From Strix aluco (lineage: Eukaryota; Chordata; Aves; Strigiformes; Strigidae), in assembly GCF_031877795.1 (NCBI RefSeq), contig NC_133942.1:3162001-3226000 (forward strand): a stretch of 64,000 nt of DNA, read 5' to 3'. Position numbers and translations under genes: made by a program. Under the pieces are notes generated by a model. The model did no database searches. It was not told the origin of the DNA and worked only from the letters and a program-made list of their open reading frames with translations. Shown here one piece after another: positions 32,571 to 44,599 of this stretch (position 1 is its first letter; every line of letters starts with the position of its first letter).

Positions 32571-33527
32571 AAGTCAGGTTTATGCTTCCTTTCCCTTTGG
32601 TGGTGCACCTTGCTACTCATAGGTGTTTTGGACAAAAAAACCACGTAAGCTTCTCAGTAAGAAAGCAAGGCTGCCTACATCCAAGCATGCAGTCAAGCAC
32701 AATGCTAGATCCAGCATCTCTCTTTGGTCTCACAAATGATGTATTTCTCTTCTCAATGCTGTGCCACCAAAACCTCTCAACACCCCTTGTGCTCGAGGTA
32801 CATGAACTCTGGAGCAGGTAGAAGTATTCCCCTAACTGAATGCTGTTGCTTCTGCCTTCTCTCATGGTCTAATCTGCTCCCAGCAGCAAGCAGAAAGACT
32901 TCTGCAAGACTTCCTTCCTCTGCAGGAGACCTGGACATCTGCATGCCAAGTGCCCGTATGAGGACTCCATGGGTGCCCTTCTGTGGCCCATTCCCACTTC
33001 TGCACATCTAGGGACTCTGTCAGCCCTGCCAAAGGGACACTGAGGTGATCAAGGACTTGGTTCAGCTGCCATATAAGAACAGGCTGGGAGAGCTGGGGTT
33101 GGTTAGCCTGGGGAAGGGAATGCTGAGGTGGCATCTTATGCATCTTTTCATACACTTGGGATGGGAGGGTGGACAGGTGGATTAACGAATAGAGAGCCAT
33201 CCTCTTGTCAGTGGTGTCCAGTGGGCAAGAAGTGATTGACAGAGGTGCAAGTACAAGAAAAGCCACACACAGTAACCCTGTTTTACTGTGAGTGTGGTCA
33301 AAGACCAGTGTCCCAGTTGGTCAAATGTGAATGTTAATACAGACCTTTTGGTAGGTCCTCTCAGCTGCTGTTCACAAACACCTTGTGAAAAAGAGCCATT
33401 GCAATTCTCGCTTTGATTGGCGGTGTGGGAATAAACGCCAAGGGAAGTATATGGAGTGGAAAGGAGGAAAGCACTGGCTTTTAGCTCTGGATGTAGACAG
33501 TGTGACTGCCAGATGAGGTTAGGGTGG
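32571..33527. other. Mostly unassigned; old CR1 fragment at about 33025-33260 (+)
   Basis: Within it, GGGAGAGCTGGGGTTGGTTA (about 33087-33106) and the following bases resemble the CR1 segment coding [14 protein letters not shown] in younger copies, heavily changed. The rest shows no gene or family resemblance. Confidence 0.45.
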
Positions 33528-34071
33528 TGTCACGGTCCACTCAGTGGACTTGTGATGGTTTGTTTACTACGATCTAAAAGTGCAAAATTAAGGCGATCAA
33601 CATCAAAGTGGATTGCATCAAACAGTGAAACTTTATTGTGTGGCCTGTGAAGCGGCACACGATAGTTATAAATGGGTGAAAGAAAGGGGAAAAGTAAAGT
33701 TAAGTTTAGAGAGAAGAGAAGGAGAGGTTATAGCTACCACCGCTGATCTCAAGACATCCCAGGTCCAGCCAGCGCTCTGTCGTCCGTCATCGTGATCCTT
33801 GGTGGGGAAACTTCAAATTTTCATTGTCCAGAAGTCAGCTTTTATGCTTAGTGACACACCTTACTCCTCCTCTGCCTCAGGGATCTCCACCCTTCTCGAG
33901 CGAGGCTGCTATGCATGCACGAGAGGAGTGTCCAAGGCGTGGTTGTTCTTAGAGGTGGGTAGCCTTCAACCAGCAGGTGTGTTTTGGTATTATAATGAAG
34001 CGAAGTTCGTCTAAAGTTCATGATTTATTCATAGATGTTATGGCAACAGTTGTGATCCATCTTTTTTGACA
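33528..34071 (-). mobile_element. Probable solo LTR with TGTCA...TGACA ends
   Basis: The 544-bp segment begins TGTCACGG and ends TTTTTTGACA, giving matched inverted pentamers at the tips. On the minus strand CACAATAAAG (near 33635) is a poly(A)-type signal, setting the orientation. No target-site duplication is evident and no second copy is seen here. Confidence 0.55.
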
Positions 34072-35094
34072 GTAGCTATGCGGTCATCTCTAACAGCTCC
34101 GGTTAGGCTCAGGTACCAAAAAATAGCACAGCACTCTTTGTACCACACGGTTCAGTATTCAAGAGGCTTTGCACCACATTCCACTCCTGGAATCGGCAAC
34201 TGTATACCAAACAGGCTGTTGTTGGCTACCTTACTGTCCATGTCCCTGATGATAATGTTGAGATAATGCTGATCTTCTGACCTATTCTTACATGTGGGCA
34301 TTTCAGTAGGGAACTGAGCATGCACAGTCATGATTCCCCTCTTTGTAACTCCACCTACTGGTAACACTGCTGATGACAGAGTGGGAGTCTGTAAATACTG
34401 TGCTAATGCAAACTCCACATAAAACCCCACTGCCCAGAATGTTTTTGGATTATCAACACAGCAAAGAACATGGCTTTTTTTCCTTTAAGCAACCCTGGAA
34501 TGAGAGACTTGAGAAGCTTTGTGCACTGTGGGCTCAGAGGCCATAAGCTGCAAGAGTGATGAGGGTGTCCCAGTTTTTAGTTACCAGGAACACCGTTACA
34601 TCAATTTCCACTAATCTTCAGGAAGTCTCTGCAGTGCTGGAGCCTGGAGAGGGTAGGTCAGTGTCTCCAGGGTGATTTCAGCTCAGACAAACAGGTCTTT
34701 GAGCCATTATATAAAGAACAAGCCTCATCCCACCACACACTCAGATTGCATACCTGGCCTCAGTGTTTCTTGATGACACCCTAGGCATTATGGCTCTTAA
34801 TTTGTACCTGGCAATGGCAGCATGCTTGTCCTGCCAGTTGCAGCTGGCACACCAGCAGTTCCAGAACAAAAAGGCCTCTCTCCTGGCTCCTGTAACAGGA
34901 TCACTGTCAGAAGCATAGCCTGGAGCCCTCCCAGCAGGCAGAAAGCACTGGTCTCAACTGGTCTCAAGGCTGCAGAGAGGCGAGGGAAGCAACTTCAACA
35001 TCAGGGGAAATATGGGTTGTATTTGAGCTGCAGAGGTTACATGCAGAAGATGTGAGGGCACCCGTCCTGGAGCCAGGCTGAAGAGCCGTTTGCC

Positions 35095-35168
35095 AGCATT
35101 GGCCAGGAATCACGAAGACGGGTCAACTGCTTGGAAGGCAGCTGTGCTCAGCACTATTCCACCAGCGC
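35095..35168 (-). pseudogene. Second tRNA-Gly(TCC) relic of the module, copy 3
   Basis: The minus strand keeps GCTGCCTTCCAAGCAG with anticodon TCC but carries the 2-nt T-loop insertion also seen at 16632-16705, and mismatched acceptor ends. Confidence 0.8.
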
Positions 35169-36184
35169 ACCTGTGGGCAGCGTTGCCTCCTGCTCCTCCA
35201 GATCAGAGCCTAGACAGCCTCCTGCTCCTCCACTTCACAGACTGGCTGGCCTCCTCCCTCCAGCCGCCTGCACACACCGTTCCTCAAGCCGCTCCTCGTG
35301 CTCGCCATCTCCACTGCAACCACCTCCCACCCTTGCCCTGCATGCAGACAGGCACTGCCACATGTACCACCTCCATACCATCTACTCAGCACCACTCTCC
35401 TCCTCCAGAGCCAAAAGGGAATCAGAGCTGTTTTCATCTAGTGATGGAAATGATCGGTTTTGCAGGCCGTATGGTATTTTGGTCCATGCTCAAGCATTGC
35501 ACAGTGCTTGCCAGAGCTGGCAAAAAGATCCAGGCAAACATATTCCACCAACACAAGCTGTCTACTGTCTCCCTCCAAGTCATCCACACCTCCTATTTAT
35601 TCTCATTTAGCACACTTTTCCTCAGCCAGGCTTTCCATAGATCTCTCCCACTCCCTCAAACTGTCCCCCCTACACACCAAGAACGTGCACAACAGTTGTG
35701 GTCTTTGATCAAGGGTTGACCCCACCCTTCGTCTCCGTGAGGCTGGAGGTGCTGCCAGGAGGTCACCATCTTCCCTGCAGCAATGTCCCCACCCTACTGC
35801 TCTCAGCAGGCTTGGAGTCCTCCTCAGATAAGTTTGAGAAGCAAAGGAAGGGCTAATAGCCCACCCCACAATTACCACACATCTCCACACAGCTGCCTTC
35901 CCTTCTCCCCTGGAAGCAGCAGAGATTCCATCTGGGGAGTGAAACCATCCCCCTGGGGCAGCATGTCACTGATGGCCAGAGGAGGACAAGGCTCTGGGAG
36001 CTGCAGCTGTAGCCCTTGGGCTCCTGCCTCTCAAGGCCTCTGGAAGTCTGGCACCAAGTGCCCGTCATGCTCAGTGCAGGTCCCAGCTGTAAATGTTCAA
36101 CCGGAGCATTGCCCTGAATCTGCCAGGGAGCCGGGTGTCAGTGCACAGGGCATGTGATCAGCAGGGCAGAGAGGGCTGGAGCAG

Positions 36185-36266
36185 GTAGTTGTGGCCGAGT
36201 GGTCAAGGCGATGGACTAGAAATCCATTGGGGTTTCCCCGCGCAGGTTCGAATCCTGCCAACTACG
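36185..36266 (+). tRNA. tRNA-Ser(AGA)
   Basis: An 82-nt class II tRNA: acceptor stem GTAGTTG/CAACTAC, anticodon AGA at 36218-36220, long variable arm, T arm with GGTTCGAATCC, discriminator G at 36266. A T5 terminator is at 36283-36287. Identical in sequence to the minus-strand gene at 29254-29335, so both appear under selection, recently duplicated or converted. Confidence 0.95.
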
Positions 36267-36571
36267 GGGTGTTGCAGTCTCCTTTTTGGCTGCCTGCAGT
36301 TGGCCCTACACTGCAGCCATGGGATTCCAGCTACCTACACTGGGCACCCGTGTGCCTACCATGCTGGTTCTTGCCTCCTTCCAGGAATGTCTGCATGGAT
36401 GGGAATTTCTTCTATTTACAAGACAAGCAAGTTAAATGAAGACAAAGGGGGGGCAGTAAGAGGTCCACTCTTCTTAGTTCTTGAGCAGAACTTAAGAACC
36501 TGACCTTACTACACATCCCAAGCAGCACATCCCCATCAGCTTCTCTTCCCTACACCTGAAACTACAGCTGC

Positions 36572-37684
36572 TCTGGTGGGTTGATCTTGGCTGGCTGCCA
36601 GGTGCCCACCAGGCTGCTCTGTCACTCCCCCTCCTCCACTGGATAGGGGGAGTGAAAATGTAACAAAAGGTTTGTGGGTCGAGATAAGGACAGGAAGGAC
36701 ATTCACCACTTAAGACCACGGGAAAAACAGACTCCACCTGGGGAAATAAATGTAATTTACTAACAATCACACCAGAGTAGGATCGTGAGAAATAAAAACA
36801 AATCTTAAAACACCTTCTCCCCACCCCTTCTTTCTTCCTGGGCTCAACTTCACTCCCGATTTCTCTACCTCCTCCTCCCAGGCAGCAGAGAAGGATATGG
36901 AGTGGGGGTTGTGGTCAGTTCATCACATGTTGTCTGTGCTTCCCCTGCTCCAGCATGGGGTCCCAGCTACAGGAGACAGCTCTCCATGAACTTATGCAGT
37001 GTGGGTCCTTCCCATGGGCTGCACTTCTTCATGAACTGCTTCAGCATGGTACTTTTGCATGGGGTGCACTCCTTCAGGGACAGACTGCTCCAGTGTGGAT
37101 CCTCCACAGGGTCGCAAGTCCTGCCAGAAATCCAGCTCCAGCATGGGCTCCTCTCTCTATGGGGTCACAGGTCCTGTCAGGAACCTGCTCGGGTGTGGAC
37201 TTCCCACGGGGTCACAGCTTCCTTTGGGCACATCCACCTGCATCCACCTGTTCCACCTCCTCCACGGGCTGCAGGTGGACATCTGATCCACCATTAAACT
37301 CCAATGCGGACCTCCATGTTCTGCAGAAGGACAGCCTGCCTCACTATGGTCTTCACTACTGTCTGCAGGGGAATCTCTGCTCCTGTGCCTGAAGCACCTC
37401 CTCCCCCTCCTTCTTCACTGACCTTCATGTCTGCAGAGTTGTTTCACCACATAATCTCACTCCTCTCTTTCAACTGCTGTTGTGCAACAGCATTTCCTTA
37501 AATATGTTATCACAGAGGTGCTACCACTTATGCTGATTGGCTCAGATTTAGCCAGTGGCGGGTTGGTCTTGAAGCTGTCTGGCATTAGCTCATTCAGAAA
37601 TTTGGGAAGCTTCTGGCAAATTCTCACAGAAGCCATAGACGCAACACCCCTGTTGCCAAAACATTGCCATGAGAAACCAATACC
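36572..37684 (-). mobile_element. Solo LTR, family LTR-B (module copy 3)
   Basis: The reverse complement starts GGTATTGG (degraded TGTATTGG) and ends ATCAACCCACCAGA. It matches the LTR-B split across 52683-62958 in module copy 4, with the same flanking GCAGC-type pentamer, so it inserted before the two modules separated. Its length, 1113 bp, agrees with that copy after its insertions are removed (about 1122 bp). Confidence 0.75.
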
Positions 37685-38769
37685 ACTGCTCATCTCCATA
37701 GAGAGCCTGCGGCCATCATTGGTAACAAAGGGAAGACTCCTCATGGATCTGAGATCTTCTCTGTGGTCATGGGGATATTCTGCCTGACTCGTTTCCAGCC
37801 CTTGCACATATGGACACCTTTCCAGGGGAGATCTCCCAAATTTAGCTTAAGGATGAGATGATGAGGGCTGGGTCTATCCTGTCTCCTCCTCTTCTGGGAA
37901 AGACATGGAAGTGCAAAAGAGGACATGGTGGTGATTGTGGCATCAGCAGACCATCCTCTGCCATCACAGACCCTGATGGGTGGATAGAAAAGAGCCAGAG
38001 GCTTCCCAGCAGACTTGTTTCAGACACATACCCATCTGCTCCTGAAAAAACAACAGCAGAGGAGGAAGTGCTGGCAGCCTGCCTGGGTGGTGCAGCATCC
38101 TGAGGAAATAGGAAATCCTGAGGGTCACATGCAAAGAGAGTCTGGAGAAAGAGGAGAGAAAAGCCCAGTGCTGGTGCATGCTCTGTTCCCTGCAGCCATG
38201 CCACTGAGGGTGGGAGAAGCATGCGAACATTGACACCTACATGCTAACGTTCTCCATCCCGCTTTTGCTTTTGTGTCCTCTCTCTGGTTGCTGCATGCTC
38301 TGGCTTGTGGATGGGACAGGGAACCAGCAAACACAAGCCAAAACATGCAGGCCTCAGAATTGTTAACTCATCCCTTACCAAGAGCCTCTACCAGCTTAAC
38401 CTGCCCAAAGCCTACCAGGGACACCTGACAACATTTAAGACTGGCCGTCACCCAGTCCAATGGTTCAGCCCTGCCCTGGGCTGCATGGGAGCCACCTTCA
38501 CACCCAGCAGTATTGGGCAGGACAGAAATGGCACCAGACATGGAGAGAAGGAATTTCTCTGTCTCTCTGGCACAATGCATGGTGGAGGAGGAAGCCCTTG
38601 GCTGTTGGGGAGCAAGAGCAGGGCTGCGCCACGAGGCAGGACAAGCCAGGAGCTCTGGAGGAGCACAGCACAGCATGGGCGGGGCAAGGTCCTTGCTGCC
38701 AACGTGAAAGGCAGACCCTAACTGCTATAGAACTTGCTTAGAGGAATTAACACTGCCTGGGAATAAGAG

Positions 38770-39235
38770 CTTTTACCTCAACGTCAATGTGACCTGAACA
38801 CCCAAACTAAACCAGCTCTTAGTGGCTGAGAACACGCCCTGCAGACAGTAGAAAAAGAGGAGATCTGTCTTTAAAAAAAATCCTCAGGTATATAACTACA
38901 TCCATAACAGGAATGGACCTGAATCTGATATTAAAACCACTTCACCTACACAGGACATGGACTCAGAACAATGAAGATTAAGACCCCACTGACCATATGT
39001 CCACACCAGCTACCAAGGAGAAGCACATACTGCATAGCTTACCAATAGTAACTGATTAGCCCACCCCTTAACATGAGTAATTTGATTGGTTGACACAACC
39101 GTATTGTGAACATATATAAACCCTGCTTTACTCTACATTGGGATTCTCCAAGTATTAGTCTGGTGCACTGCTATGTGCACCCCTGAAATAGAATTAATTC
39201 CCTTGGCTATTGTATGCTAAGCATCCTTGTCTACC
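38770..39235 (+). mobile_element. LTR-like promoter block, module copy 3
   Basis: This is the best-preserved copy of the block: GATTGGTT (CCAAT type, 39084-39091) lies about 20 bases before CATATATAAACC (TATA type, 39111-39122). No coding sequence follows. It is shared by all four modules in the same relative position. Confidence 0.5.
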
Positions 39236-40779
39236 TTCCTGGCCAGAAAAGAACTGACTTTTACACCAGCTACAGTCCCACAGCACCCCAGAAGCTTGAC
39301 TTCTGGGCAGGGTTAGAGCCCTCATGAGGTCATTGGAGAGCAGCTTCCCTCCACCCTGCAGAGCAAAAAGGCTGCCCCCTCACTCTGGGCTTCCCTTCCA
39401 CTCTTCCAGAGCCAGCTCAGGTGGTCAAAGAGAAAGTCCCCACCCAGGGTTATGGACAGGAGATGTGGGGAAAAGGGCAAGGCAAGGCTTTTGCAATTCC
39501 TACCCCAGGCCTGCTGCCATTGAGGTTTCCAGGGAGACATTTATCCAGCCTGGAAAATGGCACAGGATAGAGGAAGGGAAGCAGGCATGACTGCTGGCGG
39601 TGCCATGGAACATCAAGCAGGGCTTGCTGCCTCTCCCAGCAAGTCTTAACCTGCACTGCTGCTTCTCTCTGGGCACCAATGGCCATGGTGCTCCTACGCC
39701 CTCAGTCCCTTCTCTCTGCCACTGACATCTTCTTTCTTTGCCTTCTTAGGAGCCAGCACTCCCAAAGTGTCCCTCAGCAAGGCAGATGTGTGTGCGTGGT
39801 GCAGCAGGCAGAACTCCCCACACAAGGAAGAGGCTGTCCTGGGGACACAGGTGTGTTTCTCCCTTCCCATCATGAAGCTCAATCCCATCATGTCAGCTGC
39901 AACAAGGGATCTCCAGGAACTTGCAGGTGGGGAAGAGAACAAGGCTGCTGCTACTTTAGGAAACACCAGTGTGACTGACTTGAACACCTGGGGACTTTCT
40001 TTGTCCTAGTGTGTTTGCTGCCGTGCCCACTTGCAGGTCCATCCAGGAGCAGGGCTGAGCAGGTATTCCCAGTGGGCACTGCATTGTCTCCATGTGGCTA
40101 GGTGTTGGTGTGGAGGGGAGAGGAGGTGGTGCAGTGTGGCCTCTGTGGGAAGAGCTAAGGGGCTGCCTTGTGCCAGACACAGCTGGTTCCAGTTGCCTCC
40201 ACAACACTGACCCATCTGTGAAGTTTGTGACATGGGGAGCTCTTTGTATGTTTGTCTTTTTGTTTCTTATGATGCAAATCTCTTTTAATTAGCAATAAGT
40301 AATTTTTTTCTAAAGGCAAGTTGGGTTGGCCCACAGCAGCTTCTGCTAAGCCATGTCCTTGTGTTTATCTTGACCCATGAGCTTTCTCATCCAGTTTTCA
40401 GAGCCCTGCACCCCACTGAAAGTGGGGAAAGGAGTGAGCAGCTGGGTGTGTGTTTGGCTGTGCTTATACCACCACAGGTACATACACACAAACACACAGA
40501 CACTAGTACATGCAGAGCTGGCACACATATGACTGCAGATGGGGAGGGGCCCCATTACTAGCCCCCGACAGCTCGAGTTTTCTTAGCTAACATCTCCCAC
40601 ACAGAGAAGCACACATATATCCCAGCAGCTTAAAGTAGCGGGGCTGGACAGTTTGTGGAGTGGAGGGGCAGAAGATAGGTCAGTTTTGAGGGGGAAGAGC
40701 GGCAGATAGGAAAAATTGGGAAGTAGGAGGGAGGCCAGGCTCTGGTCTGAATGAGCACAAACGGGGAATGCATTCACAT

Positions 40780-40851
40780 GCGTTGGTGGTATAGTGGTGA
40801 GCATAGCTGCCTTCCAAGCAGTTGACCCGGGTTCGATTCCTGGCCAACGCA
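40780..40851 (+). tRNA. tRNA-Gly(TCC)
   Basis: A complete 72-nt tRNA: acceptor stem GCGTTGG/CCAACGC, D arm with A-box TGGTATAGTGG, anticodon stem GCTGC/GCAGT around loop CTTCCAA with anticodon TCC at 40813-40815, and T stem CCGGG/CCTGG with one G-U pair. A T4 terminator is at 40859-40862. It reads Gly GGA codons (and GGG by wobble). It is the only intact one of five tRNA-Gly copies in the window. Confidence 0.95.
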
Positions 40852-41856
40852 GATAAACTTTTCCTCATCTGGTCTCCACAAGTGCCTTGCCTTTCCTGCT
40901 CTAAAAACCCAGCTTTACTCAGTAATTTCAGATCCAATGGGGCAGTCAAGCCACTCCCTTAGACTCCTCATACAGTCTTGACTCATGGCTAGGCCTATAG
41001 CCACTTCCTAGCCCAGTAGACACAGGCCTGCTTTGGCAAAAGCAGTCTGTGGCAACTCTTTGGACCATTCAGAGATTCTCAGGGAGTGTTGAAGCACTGG
41101 AGCAGGTGCCCAGAGACATTTGGAATTGTCCATGGTTGGATTTCACATTCAAGTTTCAATGGGACTCTGGCACTGCTCTAGCTTTGGGGCTAGCTCTGCT
41201 TTGAGCAGGCATTTGAGCTAGTGACCTTCTGAGATGCCTTGCAGTCTAGCTCCTTCCATGAAGCCACAAGGCCCAGAGAGAGCTCTTCCTTCCTTCCTCT
41301 ACACCATGGGCAGTAAGTGAGCCTCTTCCCCACAGGAACTGGAGCTCAGTCATTGCTCAGCACTTGGCACATCTCCTGTCCTTTCTCATGGATTCTCCAG
41401 CCCCTTTCCCACACACTGACTCTCTGAGACCAGCACATCATTGCCCCAGGGTTGGTGTGGCAGAGCCCCCCTTGCCCCAGCCTTCCTGGCCCCAAACATG
41501 GAAGAAGGAAGCACCTCTCTTGCCCTGGGTACTGTCCACAAGGCAGCACTGCAGGCCAAGTGTTTGTCATGCCATTTCCTGAGGCTCTGGAGGAAATGGA
41601 AGTCGTCATGGGAAAATCAGACTTGTGCCTAGAGCCTACTGACCAGACATTGGCATGTGCAGAGCCATGATTTCCTGATGGTTCCTTTGTTTTCTCCCCT
41701 GGAGGCTTGTCTGTCAGCAGCCCTTGGTGGGAGCAGGACAAAGATGCTCCCAGAGCCAACTCCCCCTGTAGCAGTGCCTGGAGGAGCCTGGATGAGGTGG
41801 GCTGGCTCTGGCAGCTGTGAGCAGATGAGCAGACAGGGCAGCAGCAGCAGCAGCAG

Positions 41857-41939
41857 TTCAGGATGGCTGAGTGATCTAAGGCACTACACTCAGGTCACAG
41901 TCTCCCTGGGAAATGTGGGTTTGAGTCGCACTCCTGACA
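41857..41939 (+). pseudogene. tRNA-Leu(CAG) relic
   Basis: It aligns over 83 nt with vertebrate tRNA-Leu(CAG), and the anticodon CAG is at 41891-41893. The first acceptor pair is lost (T against C), the anticodon stem reads CTACA/CACAG with three mismatches, and the T stem has one. The changes in the anticodon stem are all C-to-T or G-to-A at positions that are CpG in the functional gene, as expected from methyl-CpG decay. Confidence 0.82.
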
Positions 41940-43457
41940 GGCTCATATCTCTTGATTTCCTTCCCATTCCCTGAGGTGACAGAGGGTCTTGTTTCTCTAA
42001 TCACTCTGCTCTCCAGTGTGTGGAGACCTGTGGTTTAGCTCTTGCTGCAGCCCAACCACCGCTACTGGGAGTTTAGAAGAGAAATGTGGGTGGAGACTCC
42101 CTAGGCAATTCCACTTTTCCACACTCCTCTCCAAAACTCAATGTCTCTCCCCTACAATGTGGATCTTTGAACATTCTTCAAACATTTACCCACAGAATCC
42201 TCCCTCCCTACTCCCACTTTACCCTCCAACAACCCTTCTGCTTGGAAAGCATTTCAGAGAGTCAGAGAGTATATCCTCCTGCTTCAGTAGGCTCACAATA
42301 GCTGATCATCAGTGTTTTGTCCTTTCGGGTCATAAAATACCTTGAGGACAACATTTCACATCTTCTCTGGACGCGTTTTCCCATACTTAGGCACCCTCAG
42401 TTTATAATTTTTCTTTGTGTAGCCAGTCGCATACTGCCTGTTCTATTTCTGACCATGGCTCTCATTCTGCAGCCACCACAGTAGCCTCCTTGTAGGCACT
42501 GGAAGGCTCGTATTAGATCCCCACTAAGGATTTTCTTCTCCCAGTTAAGTAAGCCTTGGTTTCTCAGCCCCCTCCACTTTATCATCACCTTTACTTGGTT
42601 CCGCAGAGAGTCCTTCTTCCCCTTTTCTGGAGACGGGCAACTTTTCTCTCTTGTTACTGATCAGGGAGCTACCCTGTCCTCTGATCCCCAAGCTGAAGAG
42701 CCCCTGAAATGCATCCTTCCCTCTTTTGGACTCCGTGGCACAGACTATAGGTGCCAATCCAGGTGGTGGCATTGAGCAGCACGGTTTCAACCCAGAATGT
42801 TTTCCTGAACTGACATCTCCTCACCCTCAAATGCAACCAGTGCCAGTGGGAAGAGGGACAGTTTTGAATTAAGGCCCACCACTATGAGGCCAGCAGAGTC
42901 ATTCCAAGCTCTGGGGAATTTCTTTCCAACACAACTGACAGGACAGAAACACCTCACACCATCCCACTGCAGGCTGTATGAGCGCTGGTAGCGTTTTTCA
43001 GAAGGACCACACAATGTGGTACCAGAGCATGACGAGCATGTCATGATTGAGGGAGGTGCTGAATGATCTGGGTTTGTTCAGCCTGGAGAAGAGAAAGTGA
43101 GAGGTCTTCTGCTGTGTGAAGGTGGCTCTCTGGCTTTCCAAGGCCTGCCCTCAGCCAGAAAGACCTCAGGAGTGCAGGACCCAGGATTGGCCTGGCCTCC
43201 TGTGTGAGTTGGTGGGGCCTGAGCTGCAGCTCCCAGGGTCTGGGGATCTCTGGGAGATCTCTGGCTGCCCACTGAAGCCTGTAAAGGGGGCACAAAGTGT
43301 CCTCCCAGCTGTGTCCTGCAGGGAAGTACAGCATTGGAGGCTGCTGTCGAAGGAGCAGTTACTATGCCCTCGGGGAAGTAAACAGGTTGGGGACCACAGC
43401 AGCTCCAGCAAGCCATGCTGCCAGGAAGGAAACCAAAGACAAAATGTCCTGAGCTGG

Positions 43458-44445
43458 TGTCCTGGGTTTGAGTGACTGGAGGGGATCTTGGTAGCAGGGG
43501 AGGGGGCTACCTACGGTGGTGGCCCCCTGTGAGAAGCTTCTTGAAGATCCCCTGGTTTTGAGTTGGGCCCACCTCTGGCCAGGGTTGAACCAATTAGCTG
43601 CACCTTTGTGATAACATATTTAAGGAGGGGAATCTGGGAGGAGGAGTTGAAGTTGTGAGGAGGAGTTGCAACAAGAACATCTGTGCAAACACCAAGGTCA
43701 GTGGAAGAAAGGAGGAGAAAGGAGGGAAGGTGCTCTGGAGAAGAGACTCCCCTGTATCCTGTGGTGAGATGGCAGGGCTGCCCCCAACTACCACCCATGG
43801 AGGTCCACAGTGTAGTGGAGATGCACCTGTGGCCTCTGGGGGGCCCCACACCAGAACAGGTGACTGTGCCGGAAGGCTGGAACCCTATGGGAGGAAGGCC
43901 TTATGGTTTTTCAGCACTGGGAGGATTGCAACACACAGTGGTGACCCACATGCCTGTGCAAGAGACTCATAATGTTGGAGAGGGTTTGTGCAGGTCTGTC
44001 TCCTATGAAAGGGGACCATGCTGGAACAGGGGAAGAATGGCAGAAGTTCCCAACCCTGAGGTGGAAGAAGCAGCAGGACTGACAGCACCCCCATTCCCTG
44101 CCCCTTGCGCCACTGGTGGAGAGGTGGTAGAAATATCTGGAGCAAAGCCCGGGAAGAAGGGAGGGATGGGGGAAGGTGTTTTCAAGATGTGGTAATGCTT
44201 CTCACGGTCCTATCTGTCTGTTAAGTGTTGTTGGTTTTAATGTCTGTATTAAAATATACGTTGTATTTTTCTTCCCCTAACAAGTCTGTCTTTTGCCCAT
44301 GACTGCAATGGATGACTGATCCCTCCATGTTCTTATCTTGATTCCTGAGCCTTCTGCTTTACTTTCTTCTTCACAGTGCTCGGGGAGAAGGAGGGAGTGA
44401 GAATCTGTGTGGTACTCAGTTGCTCTCTGAGCTCAATCCATGAGA
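43458..44445 (+). mobile_element. Solo LTR, family LTR-B
   Basis: It begins TGTCCTGGGTTTGAG and ends near CTCAATCCATGAGA. The flanking pentamers GCTGG and GCAGG form a 5-bp duplication with one change. The empty site is visible in module copy 2 near 21020 (read inverted, CCTGAGCAGGGAAGC). A TATTTAAGG TATA-type motif is near 43617 and ATTAAAATA near 44250. Confidence 0.8.
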
Positions 44446-44599
44446 GCAGGGAAGTTGCCTGCATCAGCCCATATGGCCTCATGGCTCCCTGATTAGAATT
44501 CCATCTATGGGGAAGAGCTATCCCCTTCCCTGTGCTCAAGCCGCTAGAGGGAGCTTTCCTCCCCCTCTTTGAAAGACATTCAAATATTGAGCCCTGCTC

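Noticed and set aside
31916-32821. A 301-codon frame over the second keratin copy, as an extended keratin
   Set aside because: The first 51 codons are intron and leader, and the last part is a frameshifted read-through into the 3'UTR and unrelated sequence; only the middle is keratin.
36902-37392. Overlapping 131- and 145-codon plus-strand frames as genes
   Set aside because: They lie inside the antisense of LTR-B and reappear as fragments in the other LTR-B copies; no coding features.
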